Assembly (NCBI RefSeq): GCF_030813055.1
Contig: NZ_JAUSTW010000004.1
Span: forward strand, 310,001 to 374,000
Length of the DNA stretch: 64,000 bases
Direction: 5' to 3'
Origin: Neobacillus ginsengisoli
GTDB lineage: Bacteria; Bacillota; Bacilli; Bacillales_B; DSM-18226
Below the pieces are notes generated by a model that had not been told where the DNA came from, searched no databases, and saw only the letters and a list, made by a program, of their open reading frames with translations. The stretch's first letter is position 1; the number at the start of each line of letters is the position of its first letter. Below are positions 1 to 9,208 of the stretch, one piece after another. The translations under genes and the position numbers were made by a program.

Positions 1-13
1 TAAAACAACTAAC

Positions 14-40
14 AAAGCAGCGGAATCCCGCTGCTTTTTC
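14..40 (+). terminator. Rho-independent terminator of a gene left of the window
   Basis: A ten-base stem (14-23 pairing with 28-37) with a four-base loop is followed by a T tract on the + strand. No gene lies before it inside the window, so it probably ends a + strand gene just outside. Confidence 0.75.
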
Positions 41-162
41 CTTATTTCTTCAAATGATAGGGAACTGTCGTTATAACCATATCCTTATGTGTTAACACCC
101 AAAAGCGAAGTAATAATGCATAATAAATTATGCCACCTGCATTCATAGAAAAGGTATAATGT

Positions 163-759
163 CTACATGGACAAACCCGTATTGTTGCTTTTGTTCTTTC
201 CGTATACCATCGGTAATCCACAATATACAAAACCAATCCCTGTTAACAAAGCACCAATTGCCTCGAACCACAATTGCGCAGCTCCAACAAAACTGGCAAT
301 TACAAATAGTAACGTACCCAAAATCAAAAATAAACCGCCACGTCCAGATAGTTTTTTCGTTAGAATTGTTGAAATACCCATAATAAGCATTCCGATAACA
401 AAGAGTATTGGACCTATTGAAAAAATCAGATTGGAAACAGGTGCATGGAACACCAAGTCAGTATTTACCCCTGAAAAACCGGCAATCTCAACAAAAACGA
501 TTCCGGAAACGAATGAAGTTCCTAAGACACTCAGAACCAATCCGATCAAACCGAGAGATTTTGATTCGGCAGCCTGAAAAACATATATCGCAAAAAGAGC
601 AAATATTAGAATTACATGAGCTGCTAACACTATACTACTTCCAAGAATAGTGCCTTCATTGGATTCTCCGAAAAGGTTTACAAAATGGGCAATAAAAAGT
701 AACAGACCTGAAAGAATACATGACCAGCCACCTAAAGTTCTGAATGAATTTGGTAACAT
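163..759 (-). CDS. Six-segment integral membrane protein of unknown function
   Basis: A 198-residue, very hydrophobic protein with about six predicted membrane segments and short loops. I recognise no catalytic motif, and the general look is of a DUF-type polytopic membrane protein. The ATG is preceded by a good ribosome site (GGAGGGGA, spacing about 5). It lies 141 bases downstream of sigX on the same strand, the place where the anti-sigma gene rsiX sits in Bacillus subtilis. It has no cytoplasmic N-terminal domain followed by a single membrane span, as RsiX-type anti-sigma factors have, so I do not call it an anti-sigma factor. Function unknown. Confidence 0.7.
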   Translation of the reverse strand: MLPNSFRTLGGWSCILSGLLLFIAHFVNLFGESNEGTILGSSIVLAAHVILIFALFAIYVFQAAESKSLGLIGLVLSVLGTSFVSGIVFVEIAGFSGVNTDLVFHAPVSNLIFSIGPILFVIGMLIMGISTILTKKLSGRGGLFLILGTLLFVIASFVGAAQLWFEAIGALLTGIGFVYCGLPMVYGKNKSNNTGLSM

Positions 760-900
760 TTATTCCCCTCCAAAAGATCAACTTCTTCTTTGGATGACAG
801 TCCTGATGCAATTTTATTTTACCGGATTTCCCATAACTTTATATAATATTTTGAATATTAAATATTTTTTCAAAAAACATGAATGTAAAGTAAACTATTT

Positions 901-1428
901 TTAAACAGCCTGATCGTTTCCCCGGGCAGCAACCATAAGATTCTTTAAATGCTTAATTGCACGGTGCTGTGTCGTTTTAACCTTACTGTCTTTCCATCCT
1001 AATACCTCCGCTGTTTCAACAATGGAAAGTTCCTGAATATAGCGAAGGATTATCACACATCTTTGGTCAAACGTGCAACTTTCGAGACATTGGTACATCA
1101 ATTTTATCTCTTCCCTCAGATAAATAATTTCTTCAGGCAAAGGTGATTCGTCTTTCATTTGTAGGGCTGGATTTTCAAATGAATCGACAACCCGTTTTTT
1201 CCAACTATTTTGTTTTCGAAAAAAATCAATCGCCACATTTCTAGCAATGGCAAATAGCCATGTTTTCTCACTGCATTCTCCCTTAAAATGCTGATATGAT
1301 TTTAAAACCCGTATATATACCTCCTGTGCAAGGTCTTCTGCATGTTCACGGTCATGAACCATATAGTAGATAAAATTAAATAGATCGCGATGATATTTTT
1401 TATATAACTCATTAAACATCTGTTCCAC
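901..1428 (-). CDS. sigX: ECF RNA polymerase sigma factor, SigX type
   Basis: A 175-residue sigma-70 family ECF factor. Region 2 is at the N-terminus (DLFNFIYYMV, then HAEDLAQEVYIRV for the -10 recognition helix); the stretch EKTWLFAIARNVAIDFFRKQ closes region 2. Region 4 (residues about 110-165) has the helix-turn-helix ending DSKVKTTQHRAIKHL. The TQHR signature and the overall resemblance to B. subtilis SigX as I remember it support the name. In that species SigX controls envelope modification (D-alanylation, phosphatidylethanolamine). The start is GTG at 1428, placed by a GAGGTG site upstream and by the SigX-like N-terminus. No rsiX follows. Confidence 0.88.
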   Translation of the reverse strand: MEQMFNELYKKYHRDLFNFIYYMVHDREHAEDLAQEVYIRVLKSYQHFKGECSEKTWLFAIARNVAIDFFRKQNSWKKRVVDSFENPALQMKDESPLPEEIIYLREEIKLMYQCLESCTFDQRCVIILRYIQELSIVETAEVLGWKDSKVKTTQHRAIKHLKNLMVAARGNDQAV

Positions 1429-1656
1429 TTACTTTTTTCACCTCTTAAATATTCATCACGAGATTACACGAAGGTATTTACTCCCTATTTCTATCATATG
1501 AGTCTTAATTCTTCCTTAAATTTAGTCGAATTTAAGATTTCCAGTAAAGCATTATTCCAAAAGTATGCAATATCTTGTACTATATGTATTGGAATGTATT
1601 TTTTATGTTAATAATTATGGAAAGATCAATTTCTTAAATAGAGCAGGAGATATCAT

Positions 1657-3327
1657 ATGAATAAAAAAAAGCTAGTATTCCTGTACTTTATTGCTAGTTT
1701 AGTTTGGATATATGGAACAAATTTTTTGATAGAGCAGTTTATCCCTTCATCGCTAATTTACATAGTTGAGCGGTTGAAGGAGATTTTCTATTTGTTAGTT
1801 ACCGGCGGAGTCATTTATTTTTTCCTTAACAAAACAGAAGAATTACATGCTTCTCAAAAAGATGAAAAACGGCTTTCTACTTTAATCAATTCCATGGTTG
1901 ATTTTGTTAATTTCAAAGATGGTGAGGGCAGATGGATTGAAGCGAATGAGTTCGGGTTACAATTGTTCCAGCTAGAGGGAGTTGATTTCAGAGGAAAAAA
2001 AGACTCCGAATTAGCCGAGTATACCGATTTTTATGCTGATGCACTCCGTTACTGCGAAATATCAGATGAAGAAACATGGAAAAACGGAAAGGTCACACAC
2101 TGTGAAGAAATCTTACCTGTACCTGATGGATCAACAAGAATATTTGACACGATTAAAGTGCCACTTTTTCATGATGATGGCAGCCGTCAAGGTTTAGTCA
2201 TCATTGGAAGGGATATTACTGATAGAAAAAATATGGCAAGGCAATTAGCGGAAAGCCAGCAGCAATACAAATCTTTATTTGAATTCAATCCGGATATCGT
2301 CTATATGCTCGATTTAAATGGTGTGATTACCAATTTGAACCCTCAATTCGAATTGACTACAGGGTATAAACCTGATGTGTTTATTGGTAAAAACATTGCA
2401 GGATTTATTCCCGAAAATCGAAAAAAAGAAGTTTTAAAGGTAATTTCAACGGTCCTTACAGATAAAAAAACGTGCATTTATGAAATCGATTTTCCGCACG
2501 CTAATGGAAGCTTCATCACCATTCACTGTACTTCACTCCCAATTGTTGTGGATGGACAAATTGCTGGAATAATTGGTTATGGAAGAGATGTAACAACCTT
2601 AAGGCAAACGGAAGAGCGATTGAGAAGGACTGAAAAGCTCTCAGTCGTCGGAGAACTTTCCGCTAGTGTAGCCCATGAAATTCGGAACCCGCTAACCTCT
2701 TTAAAAGGTTTTGTCCAGATTTTGCAGGTCGAAGATGAAAAGCACCAATATTATTATCAAATCATGTTAGATGAGTTAAATCGGATAAATCATATTGTCG
2801 GTGAACTTTTACTATTAGCTAAACCCCAGCATTTAAAATATATAAAAGCAGATATACAAAAAATACTGTTCGATGTCATTTCATTGTTGAGCACAGAAGC
2901 AAGCCTTTATAATGTGCAAATTAATTACAGTTTTCCTAATAAAGAATTGTGGATTGAATGTGAACCAAATCAACTCAAGCAACTCTTTATTAATTTAATA
3001 AAAAACGCCATTGAGGCATCCAATAAAGGAGGATCCATTTGGATTACCCTTGGTCCATTAGATACTGATCGGATCTCGATAACTGTCAAAGACAACGGCT
3101 GCGGGATTTCGAAAGAACGATTAACAAGAATTGGCGAACCTTTTTACTCGTCAAAAGAAAAAGGTACAGGCTTAGGTTTAACGGTCAGTTTCAAAATCGT
3201 TGAATCCCATAACGGAACGATCCAATTTGACAGTGAAATAAATCAAGGAACATCTGTTCATATTGAATTACCTGTACAACAAGGCCGCACGACTGCTGAT
3301 GTTCATTCAAAAAAATATGCTGTTTAA
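1657..3327 (+). CDS. Membrane-anchored PAS sensor histidine kinase, sporulation-kinase-like
   Basis: A 556-residue kinase with two N-terminal membrane segments (about 5-25 and 38-58), two PAS/PAC domains (about 68-195 and 200-315), a HisKA dimerisation domain with phospho-acceptor His340 in HEIRNPLTSLKGF, and a C-terminal HATPase domain with N box (NLIKNAIEAS), G1 (DNGCGI) and G2 (GTGLGL). The HEIRNPLTSLKGF signature is typical of the KinA/KinB/KinC/KinE kinases that feed the Spo0F-Spo0A phosphorelay. No response regulator is adjacent, which also fits an orphan phosphorelay kinase. Which stimulus it senses cannot be read from the sequence. Confidence 0.85.
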   Translation: MNKKKLVFLYFIASLVWIYGTNFLIEQFIPSSLIYIVERLKEIFYLLVTGGVIYFFLNKTEELHASQKDEKRLSTLINSMVDFVNFKDGEGRWIEANEFGLQLFQLEGVDFRGKKDSELAEYTDFYADALRYCEISDEETWKNGKVTHCEEILPVPDGSTRIFDTIKVPLFHDDGSRQGLVIIGRDITDRKNMARQLAESQQQYKSLFEFNPDIVYMLDLNGVITNLNPQFELTTGYKPDVFIGKNIAGFIPENRKKEVLKVISTVLTDKKTCIYEIDFPHANGSFITIHCTSLPIVVDGQIAGIIGYGRDVTTLRQTEERLRRTEKLSVVGELSASVAHEIRNPLTSLKGFVQILQVEDEKHQYYYQIMLDELNRINHIVGELLLLAKPQHLKYIKADIQKILFDVISLLSTEASLYNVQINYSFPNKELWIECEPNQLKQLFINLIKNAIEASNKGGSIWITLGPLDTDRISITVKDNGCGISKERLTRIGEPFYSSKEKGTGLGLTVSFKIVESHNGTIQFDSEINQGTSVHIELPVQQGRTTADVHSKKYAV

Positions 3328-3336
3328 TTAAGAAAT

Positions 3337-3366
3337 GCTCCAGCGCCTGTTTAGCAGCGCTGGAGC
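3337..3366. repeat. Short remnant of a dispersed palindromic repeat
   Basis: An imperfect palindrome (GCTCCAGCGC ... GCGCTGGAGC) just after the kinase stop codon. Its core, gcgcc-gtttagc, recurs in the longer element at 8978-9122, so I read it as a short copy or fragment of the same intergenic repeat family. Confidence 0.5.
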
Positions 3367-3411
3367 TAGACCGTTATCGAAGTTCAAAGATATAAATTCT
3401 GTTATTACGAG

Positions 3412-3446
3412 AAAAAACCTGCATTTATTTATAATGCAGGTTTTTC
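3412..3446. terminator. Bidirectional terminator between the kinase and the germination operon
   Basis: A strong stem (AAAAACCTGCATT pairing with AATGCAGGTTTTT) with T runs on both strands, between the convergent kinase gene (+) and the germination operon (-). Confidence 0.85.
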
Positions 3447-3572
3447 CATTGTTCCCGGCATGATATCCTCCGTGACCCCTACAGGAACTACAATTTTCCA
3501 GGTACGAGATTGCACCCTTGCTTTATCACTATCTAACAGTTGCAAATGGGCTGCACGAAAAAATAGCCCGTC

Positions 3573-4676
3573 TCAAGACGAGCTTGATTGCTTTTTTCGA
3601 TTGCGAAAAAAAGCAATCATCAGCAAAATACAGGGAATAATAATTTGAAAAGGCCAATGTAAATAAACCGTAACAAATTTCAAACCTTCTTTAATATGCT
3701 CCGCATAACTAGAGGCTATTGTCATTGAAGCAAATAGGATGATAACTCCAATTGGAAAACCCAGTTTACGTTGGTTTTTGAAGTTAAAGATATCTGCTGC
3801 ACCGGCTACAGCAGCATAATATAAAATCGCCACTTTAAAAAACCCGCCAATTATTAAATAAAGCATAAATAATACATCGAGCCGCTCAATAAAACCCAAC
3901 TGAATTTTGCCAATTGTGGTTAACAAGGGGAAATTAGACCGTACAAAAAGATCTACGCCTAATGCAGTAATATTAATTACTGCCGTAATGGTTATATTAA
4001 CACCGCTTAAAATCATCCCGCCTAGGCAGACGACCTTAACTTTTTTGGGATCGTTTATGAACGGAAGCAGCATCGTAAAGACTATCATTTCTCCAAACGG
4101 AAAGGTGATCGTGTCGCGTAAAAAGGTTTTCATTACAGGCTTCCATCCATTTTCTAAGATAGGTAGAATATTTTCCAGGTGAATTAACCCTGAAAAAATC
4201 ACCAATAGCATTCCTAATAACGCCAAAAAATAGACAATACCAAAATATACTTGAGCGACTCTTGCAATCACTTCAATCCCCTTATGTATGGCATAGATTA
4301 TCGTTAGAATCATCAAGGTATTAATGACAAACATCGGGGTACTGGAATATATGGTAGTTGTTAATAATTCACCAAAATCACGTAAAACCCTCGTGGCACC
4401 ATACATAAAATAAACAATATATAATAAACCAGTAAATCTTCCCAACCACTTCCCTAAAATTTTTTGAAGATAACTTGTAAGGGGTAAATCCGGATAGTAT
4501 TTATACAGTTGGTAATAAACGAAAAAGAGACAAAGACCTGCCGACATCCCTAACAAGATTGCAATCCAAGCATCCTGTTTAGCATCTGCCCCAAGTCCTA
4601 CAAGGATAGCACTGCCCATTTCAAACAATACTACCAAGACAAACAGCTGGGAAGGGTTAATTTTTGCCTGTTCCAT
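3573..4676 (-). CDS. Spore germinant receptor B subunit (GerAB/GerKB family permease)
   Basis: A polytopic membrane protein of 367 residues with about ten membrane helices, of the spore-germination permease family within the amino acid/polyamine transporter fold. The N-terminal INPSQLFVLVVLFEMGSA pattern and the charged C-terminal tail are typical. In the receptor it is the subunit that binds the germinant in the spore inner membrane. Third gene of the operon, 26 bases after the C subunit. An in-frame GTG lies nine bases upstream of the chosen start but directly abuts the AAAGGGGA ribosome site, so the ATG at 4676, nine bases from it, is preferred. The A-C-B order matches gerK of B. subtilis rather than gerA. 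Confidence 0.88.
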   Translation of the reverse strand: MEQAKINPSQLFVLVVLFEMGSAILVGLGADAKQDAWIAILLGMSAGLCLFFVYYQLYKYYPDLPLTSYLQKILGKWLGRFTGLLYIVYFMYGATRVLRDFGELLTTTIYSSTPMFVINTLMILTIIYAIHKGIEVIARVAQVYFGIVYFLALLGMLLVIFSGLIHLENILPILENGWKPVMKTFLRDTITFPFGEMIVFTMLLPFINDPKKVKVVCLGGMILSGVNITITAVINITALGVDLFVRSNFPLLTTIGKIQLGFIERLDVLFMLYLIIGGFFKVAILYYAAVAGAADIFNFKNQRKLGFPIGVIILFASMTIASSYAEHIKEGLKFVTVYLHWPFQIIIPCILLMIAFFRNRKKQSSSS

Positions 4677-4702
4677 ATCCTTCACTCCCCTTTACACTAG
4701 GG

Positions 4703-5908
4703 TCATTTATTTATGTTTGACCAAAATGGTTTCGTCCTGACCCCTTCCCTGCGTGTATAAGAGTCAACCTTGACATTTACTTGAAGACTGGCGAATTCGT
4801 TATCCCAATTCCCTTTTATTTTTTTCCAGAGCTTAGGATCTGCCCGATGAACCCTTTCACCAAATCCGAAAATATCGCTCTTTTGCTTTTGAGCAGCCTT
4901 TATCGAAGATACTACTTGTTTTTTTATTTCTTTTTCAACAACCTTGTCAATTTTTTCGATTATATCCGGATCCGTTAAATCAATAGCCGTATTTGCTTCA
5001 CTGAGCCAGCCTTCGTCTGCTATGAGGATATTGATAATCGGTTTTCCATTTTTTACATTGGCAGAGACTTTGGTCTTTGATCTGATTGTGACGAAGTTAA
5101 GAACATTTTTTTTTCCATTCCAACTCACGTTAATATCCGTGCCTTTCACTTTATTTAGGATCCAAACCACTCCACGGGCTTTTTCATGATCAATCCAACC
5201 GGTTAATTTACCATTTCTAAAAACTGCCAAACCATCCGCTTCAAGTACCGCGTCCGTTACCGTTTTTTGCAGAAATGATGCATTTTTAGACTCGCTTATT
5301 TTTCCTTTCATCATATAGCCGCTCAAAACAGATTCCTTCCCCGTGCTAATCACACCGCTTATAAAATCATCGATATTTACGCTTAAATTTTCACCTAGCA
5401 TATTTTCTGTTGTCTTTATCTCTTTGGTAATTTTATTTACAGGCAGTTTATCTAAAAGTGACAAGGAGCTAACCACTTCTTCTGCTTTTGTATCTCTACT
5501 TATTACAACTTCCGTGGTCGTTCTAAATTCAGGATCCCTTTCTAGGGAATCAAAGATCTTAAGCATATCTTTTTTTGCAATTTCTTCACTGATTACCAAT
5601 AAATTCGTATGAGCGTAGTATAGACGCCGTGATACTTTTTTCGTAGTTAATCGGGCTGCCTCCGTTATCGTATCACCGGAGCTTTTAAAAACAGCTATTG
5701 GTAACCCTTGGCCTCCTCCGGTTTGTCCTGCCGATACATTCCCCGGATTCACGATTTGAAACGATACATCAAACTTTTTTGTTTTTCCCTTGTCAATTCC
5801 CATTGCCATTATAAATGCTAAGTCAGTAAGTTCCTTTTGGTTCCAACAGGCACTTAAGATTGGCAAAAACAGGACCGCAATCATCATTCCTAAAAGGCAT
5901 TTTTTCAT
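4703..5908 (-). CDS. Spore germinant receptor C subunit (GerAC/GerKC family lipoprotein)
   Basis: A 401-residue lipoprotein: signal peptide with the lipobox LSAC in the first 25 residues, then the typical GerAC start CWNQKELTDLAFIMAMGIDKG-like stretch and the family's C-terminal domain. It sits on the outer face of the spore inner membrane as the C subunit of the receptor. The ATG at 5908 overlaps the stop codon of the A subunit gene (TGATG), indicating translational coupling; a GTG one codon earlier is possible. Confidence 0.88.
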   Translation of the reverse strand: MKKCLLGMMIAVLFLPILSACWNQKELTDLAFIMAMGIDKGKTKKFDVSFQIVNPGNVSAGQTGGGQGLPIAVFKSSGDTITEAARLTTKKVSRRLYYAHTNLLVISEEIAKKDMLKIFDSLERDPEFRTTTEVVISRDTKAEEVVSSLSLLDKLPVNKITKEIKTTENMLGENLSVNIDDFISGVISTGKESVLSGYMMKGKISESKNASFLQKTVTDAVLEADGLAVFRNGKLTGWIDHEKARGVVWILNKVKGTDINVSWNGKKNVLNFVTIRSKTKVSANVKNGKPIINILIADEGWLSEANTAIDLTDPDIIEKIDKVVEKEIKKQVVSSIKAAQKQKSDIFGFGERVHRADPKLWKKIKGNWDNEFASLQVNVKVDSYTRREGVRTKPFWSNINK

Positions 5909-7509
5909 CACTGCTCACCGTTTGTAGGTTGATTATCTTCTTGTTTAGGGGGTTCCGGTTTTTGATTTTCACCTGTTCTGGCCATATTCCCTTTACTAAT
6001 AAACATCGGCCGATTTTTCATCGCCCATATTGGAAAACGAACAAATATATCTTGTTGATTTCGAATATTAAATGGGGCTAAAGGCGACATATAGGGAATT
6101 CCAAATGAACGTAACGAACATAAATGGATGGTCATAAACATAAGACCTAGCATAATACCATAAAAGCCCAATATTGTAGCCAATCCCATTAAAACAAAGC
6201 GAAGTAGTCTTGCAGCAATGGCCATGGCAAATACAGGCGTCGAAAAATTCGCTATTGCTGTTATCGAAACAACGATAACCATTACTGGAGATACGAAACC
6301 AGCTTGGACTGCTGCCTGTCCGATTACGAGTGCACCAACGATAGAAACCGCCTGACCAACCGCTCTTGGCAGTCTTAATCCCGCCTCCCTTAAAATTTCG
6401 AATGTAACTTCCATTATTAGCGCCTCCACAAAAGCAGGGAACGGAACACTTTCACGTTGTGCTGCGATGGCGATTGCCATCGTCGTTGGGATCATTTCCT
6501 GATGGAAGGTTGTTGCCGCAATATAGGTAGACGGTCCGATCAAAGCGATAAAAAATGCTAAAATCCTTAATAAACGAATGCCGGTTGAAATATCAAAGCG
6601 TGAATAATAATCATCCGCGGCCTGGAAAAATTGAATAAAGATTGCCGGGGCCGTCAGTACAAACGGTGTCCCATCCACGATAATCGCAATTCTTCCCTCG
6701 AGCAAATGAGATACCACTACATCCGGTCTTTCCGAATGAAAAGTAGTCGGAAATGTTGTCCATGTTTGATCTTCAATTAATTGCTCAATGAATCCCGAAG
6801 CAATGATGGAATCGATTTCGATCCGATTTAACCTTTCTTTTACTTCTTTAACGATTTTTTCGTTTGCAATCCCTTTAATGTACATTAAACCGATATCGGT
6901 TTGTGAAACCGTACCAATTTTCATCGTCTCAAGCCACAGATTCGGGCTTTTTATCCGGCGGCGTATTAACGCAGTATTCGTTCGGAGTGTTTCTGTAAAT
7001 GAATCCTTCGGACCACGGATAGATAATTGGGTAGTTGGTTCAGAAATCGCACGCTTTTCCCATCCCTTTGTTTCTACGTTAATCGCTTTATTATAACCGT
7101 CTAAAAAAATAACCGTATTTCCTGATAGGATGGCATCATAGACGTCATTCCAATTTTTAATGGTCTTAACGCTGCCTAAACCCGTAGCCATATTAAGCAT
7201 CCATTGAAAAGAATCTACTTCTTCTATTTTTGTATCTTCGGTTAAGGTTTCAAGAAAAAATTCACTAATCATTTGATTATCAGCTAATCCATCTACATAA
7301 ACAATCGTTCCTCGATCTTTCGAAAATCCTATTTCCCTGAACACGATATCTGTACTGCTGCCAAACTCTTCCTTTATCCTGGAGATATTCTCTTGATAAT
7401 CGCGCAGAATTGGCAATTCCTCCGGTTTTTGCGGATCTTGCTGCTGCCTTAAATTATCATTTTGTCGCTTTTTTTGTTTCTTTTTTAACATATTTGACAA
7501 AATCGACAC
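5908..7509 (-). CDS. Spore germinant receptor A subunit (GerAA/GerKA family)
   Basis: A 533-residue protein with a long soluble N-terminal half (residues 1-about 290, with basic stretches near the start) and a C-terminal membrane half of about four to six helices containing the family hallmarks PFPAFVEALIMEVTFEILREAG and RLPRAVGQAVSIVGALVIGQAA (split here by position, roughly residues 350-400). First gene of the operon; it makes the receptor with the B and C subunits encoded next. The ribosome site is GGCGGAG. Receptor operons of this kind are usually transcribed in the forespore by SigG, but I could not place a convincing promoter. The ligand cannot be predicted. Confidence 0.9.
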   Translation of the reverse strand: MSILSNMLKKKQKKRQNDNLRQQQDPQKPEELPILRDYQENISRIKEEFGSSTDIVFREIGFSKDRGTIVYVDGLADNQMISEFFLETLTEDTKIEEVDSFQWMLNMATGLGSVKTIKNWNDVYDAILSGNTVIFLDGYNKAINVETKGWEKRAISEPTTQLSIRGPKDSFTETLRTNTALIRRRIKSPNLWLETMKIGTVSQTDIGLMYIKGIANEKIVKEVKERLNRIEIDSIIASGFIEQLIEDQTWTTFPTTFHSERPDVVVSHLLEGRIAIIVDGTPFVLTAPAIFIQFFQAADDYYSRFDISTGIRLLRILAFFIALIGPSTYIAATTFHQEMIPTTMAIAIAAQRESVPFPAFVEALIMEVTFEILREAGLRLPRAVGQAVSIVGALVIGQAAVQAGFVSPVMVIVVSITAIANFSTPVFAMAIAARLLRFVLMGLATILGFYGIMLGLMFMTIHLCSLRSFGIPYMSPLAPFNIRNQQDIFVRFPIWAMKNRPMFISKGNMARTGENQKPEPPKQEDNQPTNGEQ

Positions 7510-7639
7510 AATCTCCGCCTCACTTGTAAAAATAATAATTATTTTTTATCCAATCTTGGGTATTTTACCCAATACAATTGGTCTTATCCCTTCCATGAAT
7601 AAGATGTTATGATAAAACGAACAATAAAGGAAATGTCGA

Positions 7640-7891
7640 TTGAAGGTGAAACTGGTGAAGATATTTTTTGTGACGCTTTTATTGGCTTTTATTTTATTTC
7701 TCTTAAATAGTTCAATTGACCTTATAATGGGAGTTAATTTTCATGGGTTAATATGGAAAGAATTGAATCCTTTTCGGGTGATGGAACCTGCAGAATATAT
7801 TATTTTAATATTTTTTACGCTTTTTTTCATCTTCGATTCCATTGGAGCTTACCTCAATAAGAAGAAAGGAAATAATCCCTCCTCCAATTGA
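7640..7891 (+). CDS. Small two-span membrane protein, unknown function
   Basis: An 83-residue protein with two hydrophobic segments (about 5-24 and 49-70) and a lysine-rich C-terminus. The start is TTG at 7640, seven bases after an AAAGGAAA ribosome site; no ATG start fits. It is transcribed divergently from the germinant receptor operon, with about 130 bases between them. I do not recognise a family. Confidence 0.55.
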   Translation: MKVKLVKIFFVTLLLAFILFLLNSSIDLIMGVNFHGLIWKELNPFRVMEPAEYIILIFFTLFFIFDSIGAYLNKKKGNNPSSN

Positions 7892-8029
7892 TAAGTTATT
7901 TCAGAGTAATATCTCCCCTTCGTTTTTCAATCTAATGGGTTATTTTTCTTGTAAAACCAAATTGTAGACATGGATTAAGAATTGTAGTATTTTTATTTTG
8001 GATTACGAAGTTTTCAGGGAGGGATTTTG

Positions 8030-8974
8030 ATGGAATATCGGCGCTTAGGAAAAACAGGATTAAAGGTTAGTGAAATCAGTTTAGGCAGCTGGCTTACATA
8101 TGGGGGCTATGTGGAAGAGCAAAATGCCGCCGCTTCTATTGATAAAGCCTACGATTTAGGAATTAACTTTTTCGATACGGCCAATGTTTACATGCGTGGA
8201 GAAGCTGAAATTGTTGTGGGTAAAGCATTAAAGAACTATGCACGTGACTCTTATGTTCTTGCAACGAAGGTATTTTGGCCGATGGGAGATGGTCCCAATG
8301 ATCGAGGCCTTTCACGTAAACATGTAATCGAACAATGCCATGCCAGTCTAAAACGCCTTAACACGGATTATGTGGATATCTATTATTGCCACCGTTTTGA
8401 CCCTGAAACACCTCTTGAAGAAACATTACGTGCCCTTGATGATCTTGTCCGCCAAGGAAAAGTCCTATATGTGGGTGTAAGTGAATGGACCGCTGAACAA
8501 ATTACCGAAGCTGTTCATCTTGCAGATAAAAAGCTTTTGGACCGCATTGTTGTCAACCAGCCGCAATATAGCATGCTTCAGCGTTATATAGAAAAAGAGG
8601 TCCTTCCGGTCAGTGAAAAACATGGCATCGGTCAAGTCGTTTGGTCTCCGCTTGCACAAGGTGTCCTAACAGGTAAATACCAAAAAGGAGAACAAGCTCC
8701 CGCGGGCAGCCGTGCATCACAGGAAAAATTCAGTAATCTTTTTGGATTGTTAACAGAGGAAAATCTCGATAAAGTGGAACTTTTAAAAGAAGTTGCAAAG
8801 GAAAATGAACTTTCTTTGGCGAATCTTGCCCTAGCTTGGATCTTAAGACAACCAAATGTTGCAAGTGCCCTTGTCGGAGCAAGCCGCCCTGAGCAGGTTG
8901 AAGAAAATGTGAAAGCTTCCGGAGTAAAGTTAAATGAAGAAACTCTCGGTCGAATTGAAGATATATTAAGATAA
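8030..8974 (+). CDS. Aldo/keto reductase, Kv-beta-like subfamily
   Basis: A 314-residue NADPH-dependent oxidoreductase with the AKR TIM-barrel fold. The catalytic tetrad is visible as Asp49, Tyr54 (FFDTANVY), Lys80 (ATKVFW) and His121 (DIYYCHRFD), and the C-terminal cofactor pocket as SALVGASRPEQVEENV. The initial EYRRLGKTGLKVSEISLG is typical of the potassium-channel-beta/YghZ branch, which reduces aldehydes and ketones; the physiological substrate is unknown. ATG at 8030 is seven bases from AGGGAGGG, a better fit than the TTG one codon before it. Confidence 0.88.
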   Translation: MEYRRLGKTGLKVSEISLGSWLTYGGYVEEQNAAASIDKAYDLGINFFDTANVYMRGEAEIVVGKALKNYARDSYVLATKVFWPMGDGPNDRGLSRKHVIEQCHASLKRLNTDYVDIYYCHRFDPETPLEETLRALDDLVRQGKVLYVGVSEWTAEQITEAVHLADKKLLDRIVVNQPQYSMLQRYIEKEVLPVSEKHGIGQVVWSPLAQGVLTGKYQKGEQAPAGSRASQEKFSNLFGLLTEENLDKVELLKEVAKENELSLANLALAWILRQPNVASALVGASRPEQVEENVKASGVKLNEETLGRIEDILR

Positions 8975-8977
8975 GAA

Positions 8978-9122
8978 AAGCGGAAGCGCCCGTTTAGCGC
9001 ACGACAGGACTAGAGCGCTTCGACTGAAATAAAGAAAACACGAATCGCGTTTTTGGCGATTCGATGTTGACTTATCGTAGTAAGAAGAGCGAAGTACACT
9101 AGCCGCTGGGCGCAGGAGCTGG
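8978..9122. repeat. Dispersed intergenic repeat element with inner hairpin
   Basis: About 145 bases whose ends are roughly inverted copies of each other (agcggaagcgcccg near the left end, gctgggcgcaggagct near the right), with an inner hairpin, CGAATCGC (9041-9048) pairing with GCGATTCG (9056-9063). It has no coding potential. The end sequences resemble the short palindrome at 3337-3366. Imperfect palindromic elements of this general look are common between genes in Bacillaceae; that identification is from memory. Confidence 0.5.
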
Positions 9123-9163
9123 ACAATTCTCAAAGATTAAAATTTAATATTTTCTTATTCTTA

Positions 9164-9200
9164 AAAAATGCCTCCGGTAGAAAATACGGGAGGCATTTTT
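9164..9200. terminator. Bidirectional terminator
   Basis: Twelve-base stem AAAAATGCCTCC / GGAGGCATTTTT between the convergent aldo/keto reductase (+) and MFS transporter (-) genes, with T runs on both strands. Confidence 0.88.
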
Positions 9201-9208
9201 ATACAAAG

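Noticed and set aside
42..236. Minus-strand frame of 64 codons at the left edge
   Set aside because: It overlaps the 3' end of the better supported membrane protein gene in another frame and has no ribosome site or recognisable sequence.
1429..1656. SigX autoregulatory promoter in front of sigX
   Set aside because: A CGAC-like -10 occurs near 1525-1530 on the minus strand, but no proper TGTAAC-type -35 lies at the required distance.
3460..3648. Plus-strand 62-codon frame between the kinase and the germination operon
   Set aside because: It overlaps the 3' end of the GerAB-like gene and has no ribosome site; the composition looks random.
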